From Desulfocapsa sp. (GTDB lineage Bacteria; Desulfobacterota; Desulfobulbia; Desulfobulbales; Desulfocapsaceae), in assembly GCA_021737265.1 (NCBI GenBank), contig JAIPEF010000009.1, positions 1 to 40,515 on the forward strand: DNA of 40,515 nt. Reading direction: 5' to 3'. Shown piece after piece: positions 32,391 to 40,515 of this stretch (positions are counted from its first letter, which is position 1; every line of letters begins with the position of its first letter). The position numbers and the translations under genes were made by a program. Under the pieces are notes generated by a model, which ran no database searches, was not told the origin of the DNA, and saw nothing but the letters and a program-made list of their open reading frames with translations.

Positions 32391-34409
32391 ATGGCGTTAC
32401 CAAATAAACCTATGGGCGAGCTGAATGCCGTCGTCGATCCCGAGATCGTAGAGCATGATGTTGATATCCTCATCGTTGGTGGTGGCATGGCTGCATGCGG
32501 TGCTGCTTTTGAAATCAAGAAATGGGCAAGTGATGACCTGAAGATCACCCTCGTAGACAAAGCATCCATGGAGCGTTCCGGTGCTGTTGCTCAGGGTCTC
32601 TCTGCTATTAATACCTACATTGGTGAGAATCCAATCGAAAACTACGTAAAGATGGTTCGTAATGACCTGATGGGCGTTGTTCGTGAAGATCTTATCTATG
32701 ACTGTGGCCGTCACGTTGATGAATCAGTTAAACTGTTCGAAGAATGGGGACTTCCCATTTGGAAGAAAGATGCTGATGGCGAGAACCTTGACGGTTCCAA
32801 GCCTGCTGCTAGCCTACGTGAAGGTGGAACACCTGTACGTACCGGTAAATGGCAGATCATGATCAACGGTGAGTCCTACAAATGCATCGTTGCTGAGCCT
32901 GCAAAAGCCGCACTTGGCGAAGAGAACTGTCTTGAGCGTATTTTTATCGTGAAAATGCTCCTCGACAAGAACAAAGCCAACCAGGTTGCTGGTGCTGTTG
33001 GTTTCTCCACCCGTGAGAATAAAGTACACGTTTTCCGTTGCAAAGCTGCTCTCGTAGCTTGTGGTGGTGCTGTTAATATTTTCCGTCCCCGGTCTACCGG
33101 TGAGGGTAAAGGTCGTGCATGGTACCCCGTATGGAATGCCGGTTCCACCTACACCATGTGTGGTCAGGTTGGTGCTACCATGACCATGATGGAGAATCGT
33201 TTCACCCCAGCCCGTTTTAAAGATGGATACGGACCTGTTGGTGCGTGGTTCCTTCTTTTCAAAGCCAAAGTACAGAACGGTCTTGGTGAATTCTATGCTA
33301 ACAGCGACGCAGTAAAAGATGAGCTTGAGAAGTTCATGCCTTATGGTGCTTCTGCGGTTACTCCCACCTGTCTTCGTAATCATCTCATGATTAATGAGCT
33401 GAAAGAAGGCCGTGGACCTATCTACATGGCTACCGATGTTGCTCTGAATGCCTTCCTTGATGAGCGGAAAGAAGCTGGTATGGATGAGAAGAGCCTCAAA
33501 AAATTCTGGAAACACCTCGAGTCTGAAGCGTGGGAAGATTTCCTTGACATGTCTGTTGGACAGGCCGGCCTCTGGGCTGGTGCCAACGTAGAGCCTGAGA
33601 AAGTAGGTTCTGAGATCATGCCAACCGAGCCTTACCTCCTTGGCTCTCACTCCGGTTGTTGTGGTATCTGGGCTTCAGGTCCGGATGAAGATTGGGTACC
33701 TGATGTAGCCAATGACTCCCGTGCTCACAAGTACAAATGGGGATACAACCGTATGACCACCGTTGATGGACTCTTTACCGCCGGTGATGGTGTTGGTGCT
33801 TCCGGTCATAAGTTCTCCTCTGGTGCCCATGCTGAAGGACGTATCGTTGCTAAACAGATGGTTAAATTCTGTCGCGACAATGCTGATTTCACCCCGGAAC
33901 TGAAGCAGACTGCTCAGGAACTTGCTGATGAGATTTACGCCCCGGTAAGGCTGTATAATGAGCATGTTGGTGCATCTACTGCTGCAAATGTTAACCCCAA
34001 TTACTGCAAACCTGCAGGTATCATGATGCGTCTCATGAAAGCCACCGATGAGTATGGTGGTGGTGTTGCGACATACTACATGACCTCTGGTAAACTTCTC
34101 GGAATCTGTATGGATCTCCTGAAGCTTCTTCGTGAAGATGCAGAGAAGATGGCTGCCGGTGATCTGCATGAGTTGATGCGCGCCTGGGAGAACTACCATC
34201 GTATCTGGTGCGTTGAGATGCACATTCGTCACATCCAGTTCCGTGAGGAATCCCGCTACCCAGGATTCTACTACAGATCTGACTTCCCAACCTGTGATGA
34301 CGAAAACTGGAAATGTTTCGTTAACTCTACCTTCAATCCTGATACCCAGGAATGGCTGTGTGAGAAGGTTGAGTGTATCAACATCGTAGAGACCGAACCC
34401 TGGATTTAA
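32391..34409 (+). CDS. aprA: Adenylylsulfate (APS) reductase, alpha subunit
   Basis: This 672-residue FAD-containing catalytic subunit reduces APS to sulfite and AMP in dissimilatory sulfate reduction. The N-terminal dinucleotide fold has ILIVGGGMAACGAA (about 26-39). Other typical stretches are GAVAQGLSAIN, CGRHVDESVKLFEEWGLP, KAALVACGGAVNIFRPRS, SGCCGIW and GLFTAGDGVGASGHKFSSGAHAEGR. The length is normal for dissimilatory AprA. AAGGAG 9 bases upstream is ideal. Codon choice is strongly biased (GGT, CGT, ATC, AAC), more so than in the rib or mre genes, as expected for a highly expressed enzyme. It forms a heterodimer with AprB and gets electrons from Qmo. Confidence 0.98.
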   Translation: MALPNKPMGELNAVVDPEIVEHDVDILIVGGGMAACGAAFEIKKWASDDLKITLVDKASMERSGAVAQGLSAINTYIGENPIENYVKMVRNDLMGVVREDLIYDCGRHVDESVKLFEEWGLPIWKKDADGENLDGSKPAASLREGGTPVRTGKWQIMINGESYKCIVAEPAKAALGEENCLERIFIVKMLLDKNKANQVAGAVGFSTRENKVHVFRCKAALVACGGAVNIFRPRSTGEGKGRAWYPVWNAGSTYTMCGQVGATMTMMENRFTPARFKDGYGPVGAWFLLFKAKVQNGLGEFYANSDAVKDELEKFMPYGASAVTPTCLRNHLMINELKEGRGPIYMATDVALNAFLDERKEAGMDEKSLKKFWKHLESEAWEDFLDMSVGQAGLWAGANVEPEKVGSEIMPTEPYLLGSHSGCCGIWASGPDEDWVPDVANDSRAHKYKWGYNRMTTVDGLFTAGDGVGASGHKFSSGAHAEGRIVAKQMVKFCRDNADFTPELKQTAQELADEIYAPVRLYNEHVGASTAANVNPNYCKPAGIMMRLMKATDEYGGGVATYYMTSGKLLGICMDLLKLLREDAEKMAAGDLHELMRAWENYHRIWCVEMHIRHIQFREESRYPGFYYRSDFPTCDDENWKCFVNSTFNPDTQEWLCEKVECINIVETEPWI

Positions 34410-34424
34410 TCATCCTTGCGGTTT

Positions 34425-34476
34425 AGAGCCTGGTTAATGATTTCTCTTTTTGGAAAAATCATTGATTACAGGCTCT
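34425..34476 (+). other. Large hairpin after aprA
   Basis: GAGCCTG (34426-34432) pairs with CAGGCTC, and TAATGATTT/AAATCATT pair inside it after a small bulge, so the stem has about 15 bp. It begins 17 bases after the aprA stop. T-rich sequence follows at a distance. It may be an upstream terminator or an mRNA 3'-end stabiliser. Confidence 0.55.
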
Positions 34477-34528
34477 TGTCCCGGCCTTTTGTTTTTGTTT
34501 GTCGGGGTAGTTCATACGCATGAAGTAC

Positions 34529-34566
34529 AAATCTCCAGGAGTCTTCGGACTCCTGGAGATTTTTAC
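34529..34566 (+). terminator. Rho-independent terminator with UUCG tetraloop after aprBA
   Basis: A perfect 15-bp stem pairs 34529-34543 with 34548-34562 around TTCG closed by C-G, followed by TTTT. The extra-stable c(UUCG)g loop and perfect stem make this the strongest terminator in the window. It separates aprBA from qmoABC. Confidence 0.9.
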
Positions 34567-34582
34567 TATGTACTGTTTGTGA

Positions 34583-34612
34583 TTGACTGGAGGGAAGGTT
34601 TTTTGCTTTATC
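34583..34612 (+). promoter_or_regulatory. Weak candidate promoter of qmoABC
   Basis: TTGACT (34583-34588) is followed after 18 bases by TTTATC (34607-34612). The -10 box is poor. A promoter is expected here because a strong terminator precedes qmoA, but this particular site is uncertain. Confidence 0.3.
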
Positions 34613-34733
34613 CTTCATTCTGGTGAGTTACAAAGTAAAAAAAAGACCTGTGATTTTTGGTTTTGGAATTGTTGCTGCCTTTTTTAAAGGATGGCTTCAA
34701 AGGTAAATATTAAGAGTACTAATGGAGGTTGGT

Positions 34734-35996
34734 ATGACTGACGAGCAAGGCACCTCTGGTGCGGTATTGGTCGTAGGCGGTGGTATCAGCGGGCTCACTG
34801 CAGCCCTTGAAGCCGCTGAAGTCGGCAATGATGTGTTTCTGGTCGAAAAGAATGCCTATTTTGGTGGCCGTGTAGCACAGTTGAATCAGTATTTCCCCAA
34901 GCTGTGTCCCCCAAGCTGTGGGTTGGAAATTAACTTTAAGCGTGTGAAGGATAATCGTCGCATCCGTACCTATACCATGACCAGCGTTACTGCTGTTTCT
35001 GGTGGACCCGGTAATTATGAGGTTACCCTTCAAACCGCACCACGGTATGTAAACAGCAACTGTACCGCCTGTGGCGATTGTGCAGATGCCTGCCCTGATG
35101 AGATGGATAACGAGTTCAACTTTGGAATGAACAAATCCAAGGCCGCCTATCTTCCTCATGAGATGGCTTTTCCCCGCCGTTATGTGATCAACAAAGATGC
35201 ACTTTCTGACGAAGGTGCTGCAGCTGTTAAAGCTTCCTGTAAGTATAACGCAGTTGATCTTGACATGGGAACCGACAGTAAAACCATCAATGTTGCCGCT
35301 ATTATCTGGGCCACTGGCTGGACCCCCTATGATCCAACCAAAATGGACAACCTGAAATATAACGAGTCCGATGCCATCGTCACCAACATGATGATCGAGC
35401 GTATGGCCGCCCCCGGTGGACCCACCGATGGTGCCATCCTTCGTCCAGGCGATAATAAAGAGCCTGAGTCTTTTGCATTTGTTCAGTGTGCAGGGTCCCG
35501 TGATGAGAATCATCTCGAATACTGTTCATATATCTGCTGTATGGCCACCTTCAAACAGATGACCTACATTAGGGAGCGTTACCCGGAGGCAAAAATTTAC
35601 GTCTTCTACATTGACCTTCGTACCCCCGGAAAATATGAAAAATTCCGTGAGAAACTGATGAGTGATGAGAATTCCAGCTTCATCAAAGGAAAAGTGGCCG
35701 AGATCATTCCGGAGTCTGATGGTGGAGTGACCGTGGTTGCTGAGAATGCCGTCACCGGTGAGAAGATCAGACAGAAAGTTGATATGGCCATACTTGCAAC
35801 CGGAATGCAGCCAAGTCTCGCTGCCGATGGATCAGCAGTAAGCCTTGATCAGGATCCCAATGGTTTCGTTAATTCCAACGAGGAAACCGGTATGTTGTCC
35901 GCAGGTTGTGCTTGCAGGGCCGCAGATGTTGTAACAAGCAATCAGTCAGCAACAGCTGCTGCCTTGAAGGCAATTCAGGTTTCCAGGAGGTCATAA
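34734..35996 (+). CDS. qmoA: Quinone-interacting membrane-bound oxidoreductase, subunit A
   Basis: This 420-residue HdrA-like flavoprotein is a soluble Qmo subunit. The N-terminal FAD fold has VLVVGGGISGLTAALEAAEVG, followed by VEKNAYFGGRVAQLNQYFPK. A four-cysteine segment (CTACGDCADACPDE) may bind a cluster. The C-terminal VDMAILATGMQPS is the second flavin motif. ATG at 34734 has GGAGG 6 bases upstream; the frame's first ATG at 34722 is part of that site. It passes electrons toward AprBA and ends 3 bases before qmoB. Confidence 0.95.
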   Translation: MTDEQGTSGAVLVVGGGISGLTAALEAAEVGNDVFLVEKNAYFGGRVAQLNQYFPKLCPPSCGLEINFKRVKDNRRIRTYTMTSVTAVSGGPGNYEVTLQTAPRYVNSNCTACGDCADACPDEMDNEFNFGMNKSKAAYLPHEMAFPRRYVINKDALSDEGAAAVKASCKYNAVDLDMGTDSKTINVAAIIWATGWTPYDPTKMDNLKYNESDAIVTNMMIERMAAPGGPTDGAILRPGDNKEPESFAFVQCAGSRDENHLEYCSYICCMATFKQMTYIRERYPEAKIYVFYIDLRTPGKYEKFREKLMSDENSSFIKGKVAEIIPESDGGVTVVAENAVTGEKIRQKVDMAILATGMQPSLAADGSAVSLDQDPNGFVNSNEETGMLSAGCACRAADVVTSNQSATAAALKAIQVSRRS

Positions 35997-35999
35997 GTA

Positions 36000-38249
36000 A
36001 TGGATAAGAAAATTTGTACCTATATATGTACAGGGTGCGGCATCGGAGAAGCCGTCGATATTGAAGAGCTCTCCGGGGTTGTAACCGGTGAGATGTCCCA
36101 GGAGTGCAAGACTCACGCACAACTCTGCGGCCCTGAAGGACGCGCATTTCTTGAGAACGAGAAGTCCGCTGAAGGAATCAACACCTTTAATATTTGTGCT
36201 TGTTCCCCACGGGTTATGCAGGCTCAGTTTGATATGGGTGACGATACCATCACTGTTCGTGGAAACCTCCGTGAACAGTGTGTCTGGTCAGCCGGAGAGG
36301 CTGAAGAGGGCCAGGACGATTTCCAGGAATGGCTGCAGGAGACTGCATCTGATACCATCCGTATGGCCTGTTCCCGTTCTGCCAAAACCCAAATGCCCGA
36401 AGCCTGGGAGATGGAGTCCATGAATAAGGACATCCTGGTAATGGGTGGTGGTATCGCCGGTATGACAGCTGCTCTTGAAGCATCCAAGGCCGGCTCAAAA
36501 GTAACCCTTGTTGAAAAAGCTGATGTTCTTGGTGGTAAGGCTAACGGTTGGTTGAAACAGTTCCCTATGGCTTACCCCTATGAAGATCTTGAAGACAACT
36601 CCATCGGCAGTATGATCGCAGCCGTTGAGGCGGATGCTAACATCACCGTAAAGACTGGGACCGAAGTTGCCCGTATCGGTGGTTCTCCAGCTGATTTCAG
36701 GGTAACCCTTAAAGCTACCGGTACCAAGTCCGAATGGGATGCCCCCGCCAAGGTTGGTGTTGACGCGCAGGATCTCATCGATAAAGGCGAAAAGGAAGAT
36801 CCCAACGCCGGCAAGAACCATTATCTTAAAAAAGATGCGAATGGGGAACCCTTCGGCGCGGTTGTTCTGGCCACTGGCTGGGTTCCTGCAGATGTCTCTG
36901 AGTATGAGCATCTTGGCTATGGTAAGAACGACAAGGTAGTCACCAATGCCGAGTTTGAAAAGATGGCCAAGGAAGGGAAACTTGATGGTCTCAAGAATGT
37001 TGCCTTTGTCATGAGCCCAGGTGGAGAAGAGCATGATGAGGACTTCCCCTATGCCAACTCCGTCACCTCCATGGTTGCACTCAAGCAGGCCAAGTATGTT
37101 CGCGAGAACGATGCCGATGCCAAAGCTTATATCCTTTACCAGCACATGCGTACCCCAGGTAACATGGAGCTCTTCTATAAGGGTGTGCAGCAGGACGACG
37201 GTATCTTCATGACCAAGGCCACTGTCACCTCCGTTGAGGGTGGAACCGTTACTGCCAAGGACACCCTGCTCGGCGAGGATCTGTCCCTTGATGTGGATCT
37301 TGTTGTCCTCGCCGCCGGTATGGTACCGACCACTAAATATGAGGACACCATCAACCTGGCCTACCGCCAGGGACCTGCTTTCCTTGACCTCGATCTCTTT
37401 GACGGCTATGCTGACTCCCATTTCATCTGCTTTCCTTACGAGACCCGTCGGACTGGTATCTACGCCTGCGGTGGTGTAAGAAAGGCAATGAACATGCAGG
37501 AGACCATTGATGATGCCACCGGTGCCGCACTCAAGGCCATTCAGGCCATTGAGTCTGCTGATCGTGGTGTCGCCGTTCATCCGCGTTCCGGTGACAAGAC
37601 TTACCCTGAGTTCTTCATGCAGAGATGTACCCAGTGTAAGCGCTGTACCGAGGAATGCCCCTTTGGTGCGATCGATGACGATGAGAAGGGAACACCCCTT
37701 CCAAATCCATCACGCTGTCGTCGCTGTGGTACCTGCATGGGTGCCTGTCCAGAGCGTATCATCGGTTTTAAGGATTACAACATCGATCTTATCGGTTCCA
37801 TGATAAAATCCATTGAAGTCCCTGAAGATGATGATGACAAACTGCGTGTCATCGTTTTCGCCTGTGAGAACGATGCCTATCCGGCTATTGATATGGCCGG
37901 AATGAGAAATCATAAAATCAGTCATATGATCAGGGTTATTCCAGTCCGCTGCCTTGGTTCTGTGAATATGGCCTGGATTCGTGATGCTATGTCTGCAGGT
38001 TTTGACGGCGCAATGCTCCTTGGTTGTAAATATGGTGATGACTATCAGTGCCACTTTGTCAAGGGGTCTGAAATTGCCGACAAGCGTATGGAAAATATAG
38101 GTGATTCTCTCTCTACCCTTGGAATAGAGCCGGAGCGTGCAAAAGCTGAATCTGTTGCAATCACTGACTATGACAAGATTCCTCAAATTTTAAATGACTT
38201 TGTTGAAGAAATTGTCGAAATGGGTCCCAATCCATTCAAGGGTTTCTAG
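36000..38249 (+). CDS. qmoB: Quinone-interacting membrane-bound oxidoreductase, subunit B
   Basis: This 749-residue subunit joins several modules. A Cys-rich N-terminus (CTYICTGCGIGEAV, CGPEGR, NICACSPRVMQ) is typical of HdrA-type proteins. The FAD domain begins at about 140 (DILVMGGGIAGMTAALEAS) and ends with a VDLVVLAAGMVPT motif. Two [4Fe-4S] ferredoxin motifs follow at about 543-582 (CTQCKRCTEECPFG and CRRCGTCMGACPER). The C-terminal third is an MvhD/FlpD-like domain (VIVFACENDAYPA, VRCLGSVNMAWIRDAM, LLGCKYGDDYQCHF). AGGAGG lies 9 bases upstream. It is the largest soluble Qmo subunit, and its MvhD part suggests an extra electron branch as in heterodisulfide reductases. Confidence 0.96.
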   Translation: MDKKICTYICTGCGIGEAVDIEELSGVVTGEMSQECKTHAQLCGPEGRAFLENEKSAEGINTFNICACSPRVMQAQFDMGDDTITVRGNLREQCVWSAGEAEEGQDDFQEWLQETASDTIRMACSRSAKTQMPEAWEMESMNKDILVMGGGIAGMTAALEASKAGSKVTLVEKADVLGGKANGWLKQFPMAYPYEDLEDNSIGSMIAAVEADANITVKTGTEVARIGGSPADFRVTLKATGTKSEWDAPAKVGVDAQDLIDKGEKEDPNAGKNHYLKKDANGEPFGAVVLATGWVPADVSEYEHLGYGKNDKVVTNAEFEKMAKEGKLDGLKNVAFVMSPGGEEHDEDFPYANSVTSMVALKQAKYVRENDADAKAYILYQHMRTPGNMELFYKGVQQDDGIFMTKATVTSVEGGTVTAKDTLLGEDLSLDVDLVVLAAGMVPTTKYEDTINLAYRQGPAFLDLDLFDGYADSHFICFPYETRRTGIYACGGVRKAMNMQETIDDATGAALKAIQAIESADRGVAVHPRSGDKTYPEFFMQRCTQCKRCTEECPFGAIDDDEKGTPLPNPSRCRRCGTCMGACPERIIGFKDYNIDLIGSMIKSIEVPEDDDDKLRVIVFACENDAYPAIDMAGMRNHKISHMIRVIPVRCLGSVNMAWIRDAMSAGFDGAMLLGCKYGDDYQCHFVKGSEIADKRMENIGDSLSTLGIEPERAKAESVAITDYDKIPQILNDFVEEIVEMGPNPFKGF

Positions 38250-38265
38250 TTCTGTTTTTCAGTCA

Positions 38266-38310
38266 GGTGCAGATGTTCTCCTGTTGCAAAAAAGGGAGAA
38301 CATCTGTACC
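38266..38310 (+). other. Strong hairpin between qmoB and qmoC
   Basis: A 16-bp stem with one G-T wobble pairs 38266-38281 with 38295-38310 around a 13-base A-rich loop. No T-run follows directly; one occurs 25 bases later (38335-38342). It lies 16 bases after the qmoB stop and may lower read-through into qmoC or stabilise the qmoAB mRNA. Confidence 0.6.
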
Positions 38311-38391
38311 ATGTCTCGTTTAAGAAAAGACTGATTTTTTTTCAAATTACTTTTGTAAAGACTTGATTATAGGAACAGGAGGAGAGGAACC

Positions 38392-39591
38392 ATGAATGTT
38401 CAACCCGATTTAGATTTTATCAAATATTTAAAAACAGCAGGCGGTGACACAATGAAAAAGTGTTACCAGTGTGCCACCTGTTCAGTTGTGTGTCCATTGT
38501 CCACAGACGAAAAACCCTTTCCGCGTCAGGAAATGATCTGGGCTGGTTGGGGAATGAAAGACAAGCTGCTTGCTGATCCCAACGTTTTACTTTGTCACCA
38601 GTGTGGCGATTGTACTGCATACTGTCCACGTGGTGCAAAACCGGGTGACGTCCTTGGTGCGATTCGCGCCTATACCTATGCTGCACTCGGATGGCCAGCA
38701 GGTCTTGCAAAACTTGCATCGAGCGCCAAAGGGCTGCCCATGCTGATAGCAATTCCGGCAGTTATTATTTTCGTCCTTTGGGCAATTTCCGGTGGAATGT
38801 CTATTCCAGGAAGTGATGATTTCGCCAAGTACGGATATCAGCATTTCTTCGGTCACTGGGATTTCCACTGGCTGTCCAAGAATGTCGCTTTCATTGATTT
38901 TTTTATGCTCGGTGCAGCTGGACTCGCAGTTGTTGCCTCCTACAAGGGAATAACGACCATGTGGGCGCAGATGTGTGAGAGGGAAGGCGTGGACAGTGAA
39001 TTTAAACCTTCTCTGAAGCAGCTGGCCACAGATTTTCTCTGGCCTTCCATCGTTGAAATCGTTCAGCACAACCGTTTCAGAGAATGTGTGACCAACAGGA
39101 ACCGAGAGGTTGGGCATAAACCTTTGATGTGGGCTTTTGGTGGCCTGTTTATTGTTACAGTCTGGTCAGCCTTTGCCAACGATGTCCTTGGACTGTGGAT
39201 TCCTAGTCTGCATGGCCCCATGTCTGTATGGAATCCGGTGAAGATCCTTGCCAACGTCTCTGCTGTCGCGATGATTGTTGGTTGTGGGATCTTGTGGATG
39301 AACCGTGCAAAGTCTGAAGCTGAAGATAATATCACTCCCACCTTCTATGACTGGTTCCTGATCTGGGAAATCATGGCAGTTGGTGTGACCGGCCTTCTTG
39401 CAGAGGTTGCACGCTGGGCAGGACTTGCAGCGCCAGGCTACATTCTTTACTACATTCATCTTGTAACCGTAATGATGCTTTTCATGTATATGCCATACAC
39501 CAAATTTGCTCATCTGATCTATCGTACAACTGCGATGACCTTTGAGAAATACAGAGAGAGTGCATTTGTTAAAAATCCTCTTGATGAGTAG
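38392..39591 (+). CDS. qmoC: Quinone-interacting membrane-bound oxidoreductase, subunit C
   Basis: This 399-residue subunit fuses an HdrC-like iron-sulfur part with an HdrE/NarI-like haem b membrane part. The N-terminus has two [4Fe-4S] sets: Cys24, 27, 30, 34 and Cys68, 71, 74, 78. From about residue 110 six or so hydrophobic helices follow with His residues suited to two b haems. Menaquinol is the expected donor. AGGAGGAGAGG precedes the ATG. It is the last gene of the block, ending in a UUCG-loop terminator. Confidence 0.96.
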   Translation: MNVQPDLDFIKYLKTAGGDTMKKCYQCATCSVVCPLSTDEKPFPRQEMIWAGWGMKDKLLADPNVLLCHQCGDCTAYCPRGAKPGDVLGAIRAYTYAALGWPAGLAKLASSAKGLPMLIAIPAVIIFVLWAISGGMSIPGSDDFAKYGYQHFFGHWDFHWLSKNVAFIDFFMLGAAGLAVVASYKGITTMWAQMCEREGVDSEFKPSLKQLATDFLWPSIVEIVQHNRFRECVTNRNREVGHKPLMWAFGGLFIVTVWSAFANDVLGLWIPSLHGPMSVWNPVKILANVSAVAMIVGCGILWMNRAKSEAEDNITPTFYDWFLIWEIMAVGVTGLLAEVARWAGLAAPGYILYYIHLVTVMMLFMYMPYTKFAHLIYRTTAMTFEKYRESAFVKNPLDE

Positions 39592-39613
39592 TATCGCCAA
39601 GGAGCAGGATTTC

Positions 39614-39645
39614 AGGCTGTGTCTTCGGATGCAGCCTTTTTTTTT
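39614..39645 (+). terminator. Rho-independent terminator with UUCG tetraloop after qmoC
   Basis: A 10-bp stem (two wobble pairs) joins 39614-39623 to 39628-39637 around TTCG, followed by nine T residues (39637-39645). It lies 22 bases after the qmoC stop. Confidence 0.9.
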
Positions 39646-39749
39646 GAATAATATCTTAGAAACTTCCTGAGAGCACGAAAATGGTGGAAATCATATAGTA
39701 CGAGCTCGCGGCAGGATAAAAGAAAGTTTGAGCGAATCCAAAAAAAAGA

Positions 39750-39778
39750 TTGTAATAAAAAATCCTTTTGGGTATATT
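39750..39778 (+). promoter_or_regulatory. Promoter of the tRNA-tuf operon
   Basis: TTGTAA (39750-39755) is followed after exactly 17 bases by TATATT (39773-39778), giving a predicted start about 8 bases before the first tRNA at 39793. No other promoter is seen between the four tRNA genes and tuf, so it probably drives all of them. Confidence 0.65.
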
Positions 39779-39792
39779 CTTTCAGCTTGTAC

Positions 39793-39868
39793 GCTGGCGT
39801 AGCTCAATTGGCAGAGCAGCTGATTTGTAATCAGCAGGTTGCGGGTTCAAGTCCCATCGCCAGCTCCA
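39793..39868 (+). tRNA. tRNA-Thr (anticodon TGT)
   Basis: A 76-base cloverleaf with encoded CCA. Acceptor GCTGGCG pairs with CGCCAGC. The D arm is AGCTCAATTGGCAGAGC. Anticodon stem GCTGA/TCAGC encloses TTTGTAA, giving TGT. The T arm contains GGTTCAAGTCC. Confidence 0.96.
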
Positions 39869-39945
39869 GCTACATACAATATGTGGTAATTTTCCAGTAG
39901 ATTATACTGTAGAAGAGTATACAGGAAGGACTTATTGTAAAGAGT

Positions 39946-40030
39946 GGAGGGGTTCCCGAGCGGCCAAAGGGAACAGACTGTAAATCTGTCGTCAGAGACT
40001 TCGGAGGTTCGAATCCTCCCCCCTCCACCA
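39946..40030 (+). tRNA. tRNA-Tyr (anticodon GTA)
   Basis: An 85-base class II tRNA with encoded CCA. Acceptor GGAGGGG pairs with CCCCTCC. The anticodon stem ACAGA/TCTGT encloses CTGTAAA, giving GTA. A long variable arm (GTCAGAGACTTC) follows. Confidence 0.96.
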
Positions 40031-40064
40031 CCTGTTGCTCCATACAGATAGAGCAGATGTTACT

Positions 40065-40140
40065 GCGGGAATAGCTCAATTGGTAGAGCATCAGCCTTCC
40101 AAGCTGAGGGTTGCGAGTTCGAGTCTCGTTTCCCGCTCCA
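40065..40140 (+). tRNA. tRNA-Gly (anticodon TCC)
   Basis: A 76-base cloverleaf with encoded CCA. Acceptor GCGGGAA pairs with TTCCCGC. Anticodon stem TCAGC/GCTGA encloses CTTCCAA, giving TCC. The T arm is GCGAGTTCGAGTCTCGT. Confidence 0.96.
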
Positions 40141-40171
40141 GGTAACTATCTGTTTTTTTTATTTTGAGCAA

Positions 40172-40247
<76 letters not shown>

Positions 40248-40295
40248 TAATTAACCGTGCAGTTTGAAAGGAAACGGCCAGAGGAGACTACGACT

Positions 40296-40515
40296 ATGTC
40301 AAAAGTGAAATTTGAAAGGACTAAACCGCATGTCAATGTAGGTACTGTAGGTCATATTGATCATGGTAAGACTACTCTGACTGCTGCAATCACCGCTGTA
40401 CTCGCAACCAAGGGACAGGCTGTGTTTACTGATTTCAGTAACATCGATAAGGCCCCTGAGGAGAAAGAGCGCGGAATAACCATCGCCACAGCCCATGTAG
40501 AGTATGAGACCGAGA
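40296..40515 (+). CDS. tuf: Elongation factor Tu, N-terminal part (cut by window end)
   Basis: The first 73 codons of EF-Tu are present. EF-Tu delivers aminoacyl-tRNA to the ribosome. The GTP-binding P-loop GHIDHGKTT (residues 19-27) and the switch I segment with KERGITI are visible. GAGGAG lies 9 bases before the ATG. The order tRNA-Thr, Tyr, Gly, Thr, tuf is widely conserved in bacteria; secE, nusG and ribosomal protein genes would be expected next. The gene runs off the window. Confidence 0.97.
   Translation, partial: MSKVKFERTKPHVNVGTVGHIDHGKTTLTAAITAVLATKGQAVFTDFSNIDKAPEEKERGITIATAHVEYETE

Noticed and set aside
32814..33650. Minus-strand frame of 278 codons inside aprA
   Set aside because: Shadow of aprA caused by codon bias; no ribosome binding site or known motif.
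34719..35513. Minus-strand frame of 264 codons inside qmoA
   Set aside because: Shadow of qmoA; the translation has no domain and the sense gene is certain.
36495..37580. Long minus-strand frame (361 codons) inside qmoB
   Set aside because: It is antisense to a well-conserved gene and shows no recognisable family; the strongly biased codons of qmoB leave the opposite frame open.

Overview
The window looks like a chromosomal segment of a sulfate-reducing or sulfur-disproportionating bacterium of the Desulfobacterota, most likely near the Desulfobulbales. The main evidence is a complete aprBA-qmoABC block (adenosine-5'-phosphosulfate reductase plus its quinone-interacting electron-transfer complex). 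A HEAT-repeat protein of a type I associate with sulfate reducers and a general Gram-negative housekeeping set agree with this. The taxonomic placement is inference from gene content.

Layout. Bases 1-1450 are AT-rich and accessory: tandem repeats resembling an IS21-family end, one orphan gene with weak uracil-DNA-glycosylase-like motifs, and decayed sequence. tRNA-Ala(GGC) follows on the minus strand. The elongasome operon mreB-mreC-mreD-mrdA(PBP2)-rodA occupies 1851-7393. Next come a PilZ protein, a C-terminal J-domain protein overlapping hemH, a ribosome hibernation factor fused to a cold-shock domain, nadA-polA, a convergent citrate synthase gene, thiE with an overlapping zinc-ribbon gene, hflKC, and a rhomboid protease. 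tRNA-Leu(CAG) then precedes a riboflavin region: ribF, TPR and HEAT proteins, ribE-ribBA-ribH and nusB. After ftsK comes the energy-metabolism block: a strong sigma70-like promoter, aprB-aprA, tandem hairpins ending in a UUCG-loop terminator, qmoA-qmoB-qmoC, and a second UUCG-loop terminator. The window closes with tRNA-Thr(TGT), tRNA-Tyr(GTA), tRNA-Gly(TCC), tRNA-Thr(GGT) and the start of tuf.

How the genes work together. MreBCD, PBP2 and RodA build the lateral cell wall. FtsK translocates DNA at the septum. RibE, RibBA, RibH and RibF supply FMN and FAD, and AprA, QmoA and QmoB are FAD enzymes, so cofactor supply and energy metabolism lie close together, though in separate transcription units. 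AprBA reduces APS to sulfite and AMP with electrons passed from menaquinol through QmoABC.

The most unusual structure not explained by genes is a dispersed palindromic repeat with four copies (7518-7676, 8158-8237, 24894-25051, 28977-29106). Two copies are near full length. One is a collapsed inverted pair of right ends. One carries paired substitutions and insertions that preserve base pairing between its arms. Other points of note are the HPF/cold-shock fusion with a long structured leader, a terminator-like hairpin just before mreB, and strong hairpins between apr and qmo genes. No CRISPR array, complete prophage or intact insertion sequence was seen.
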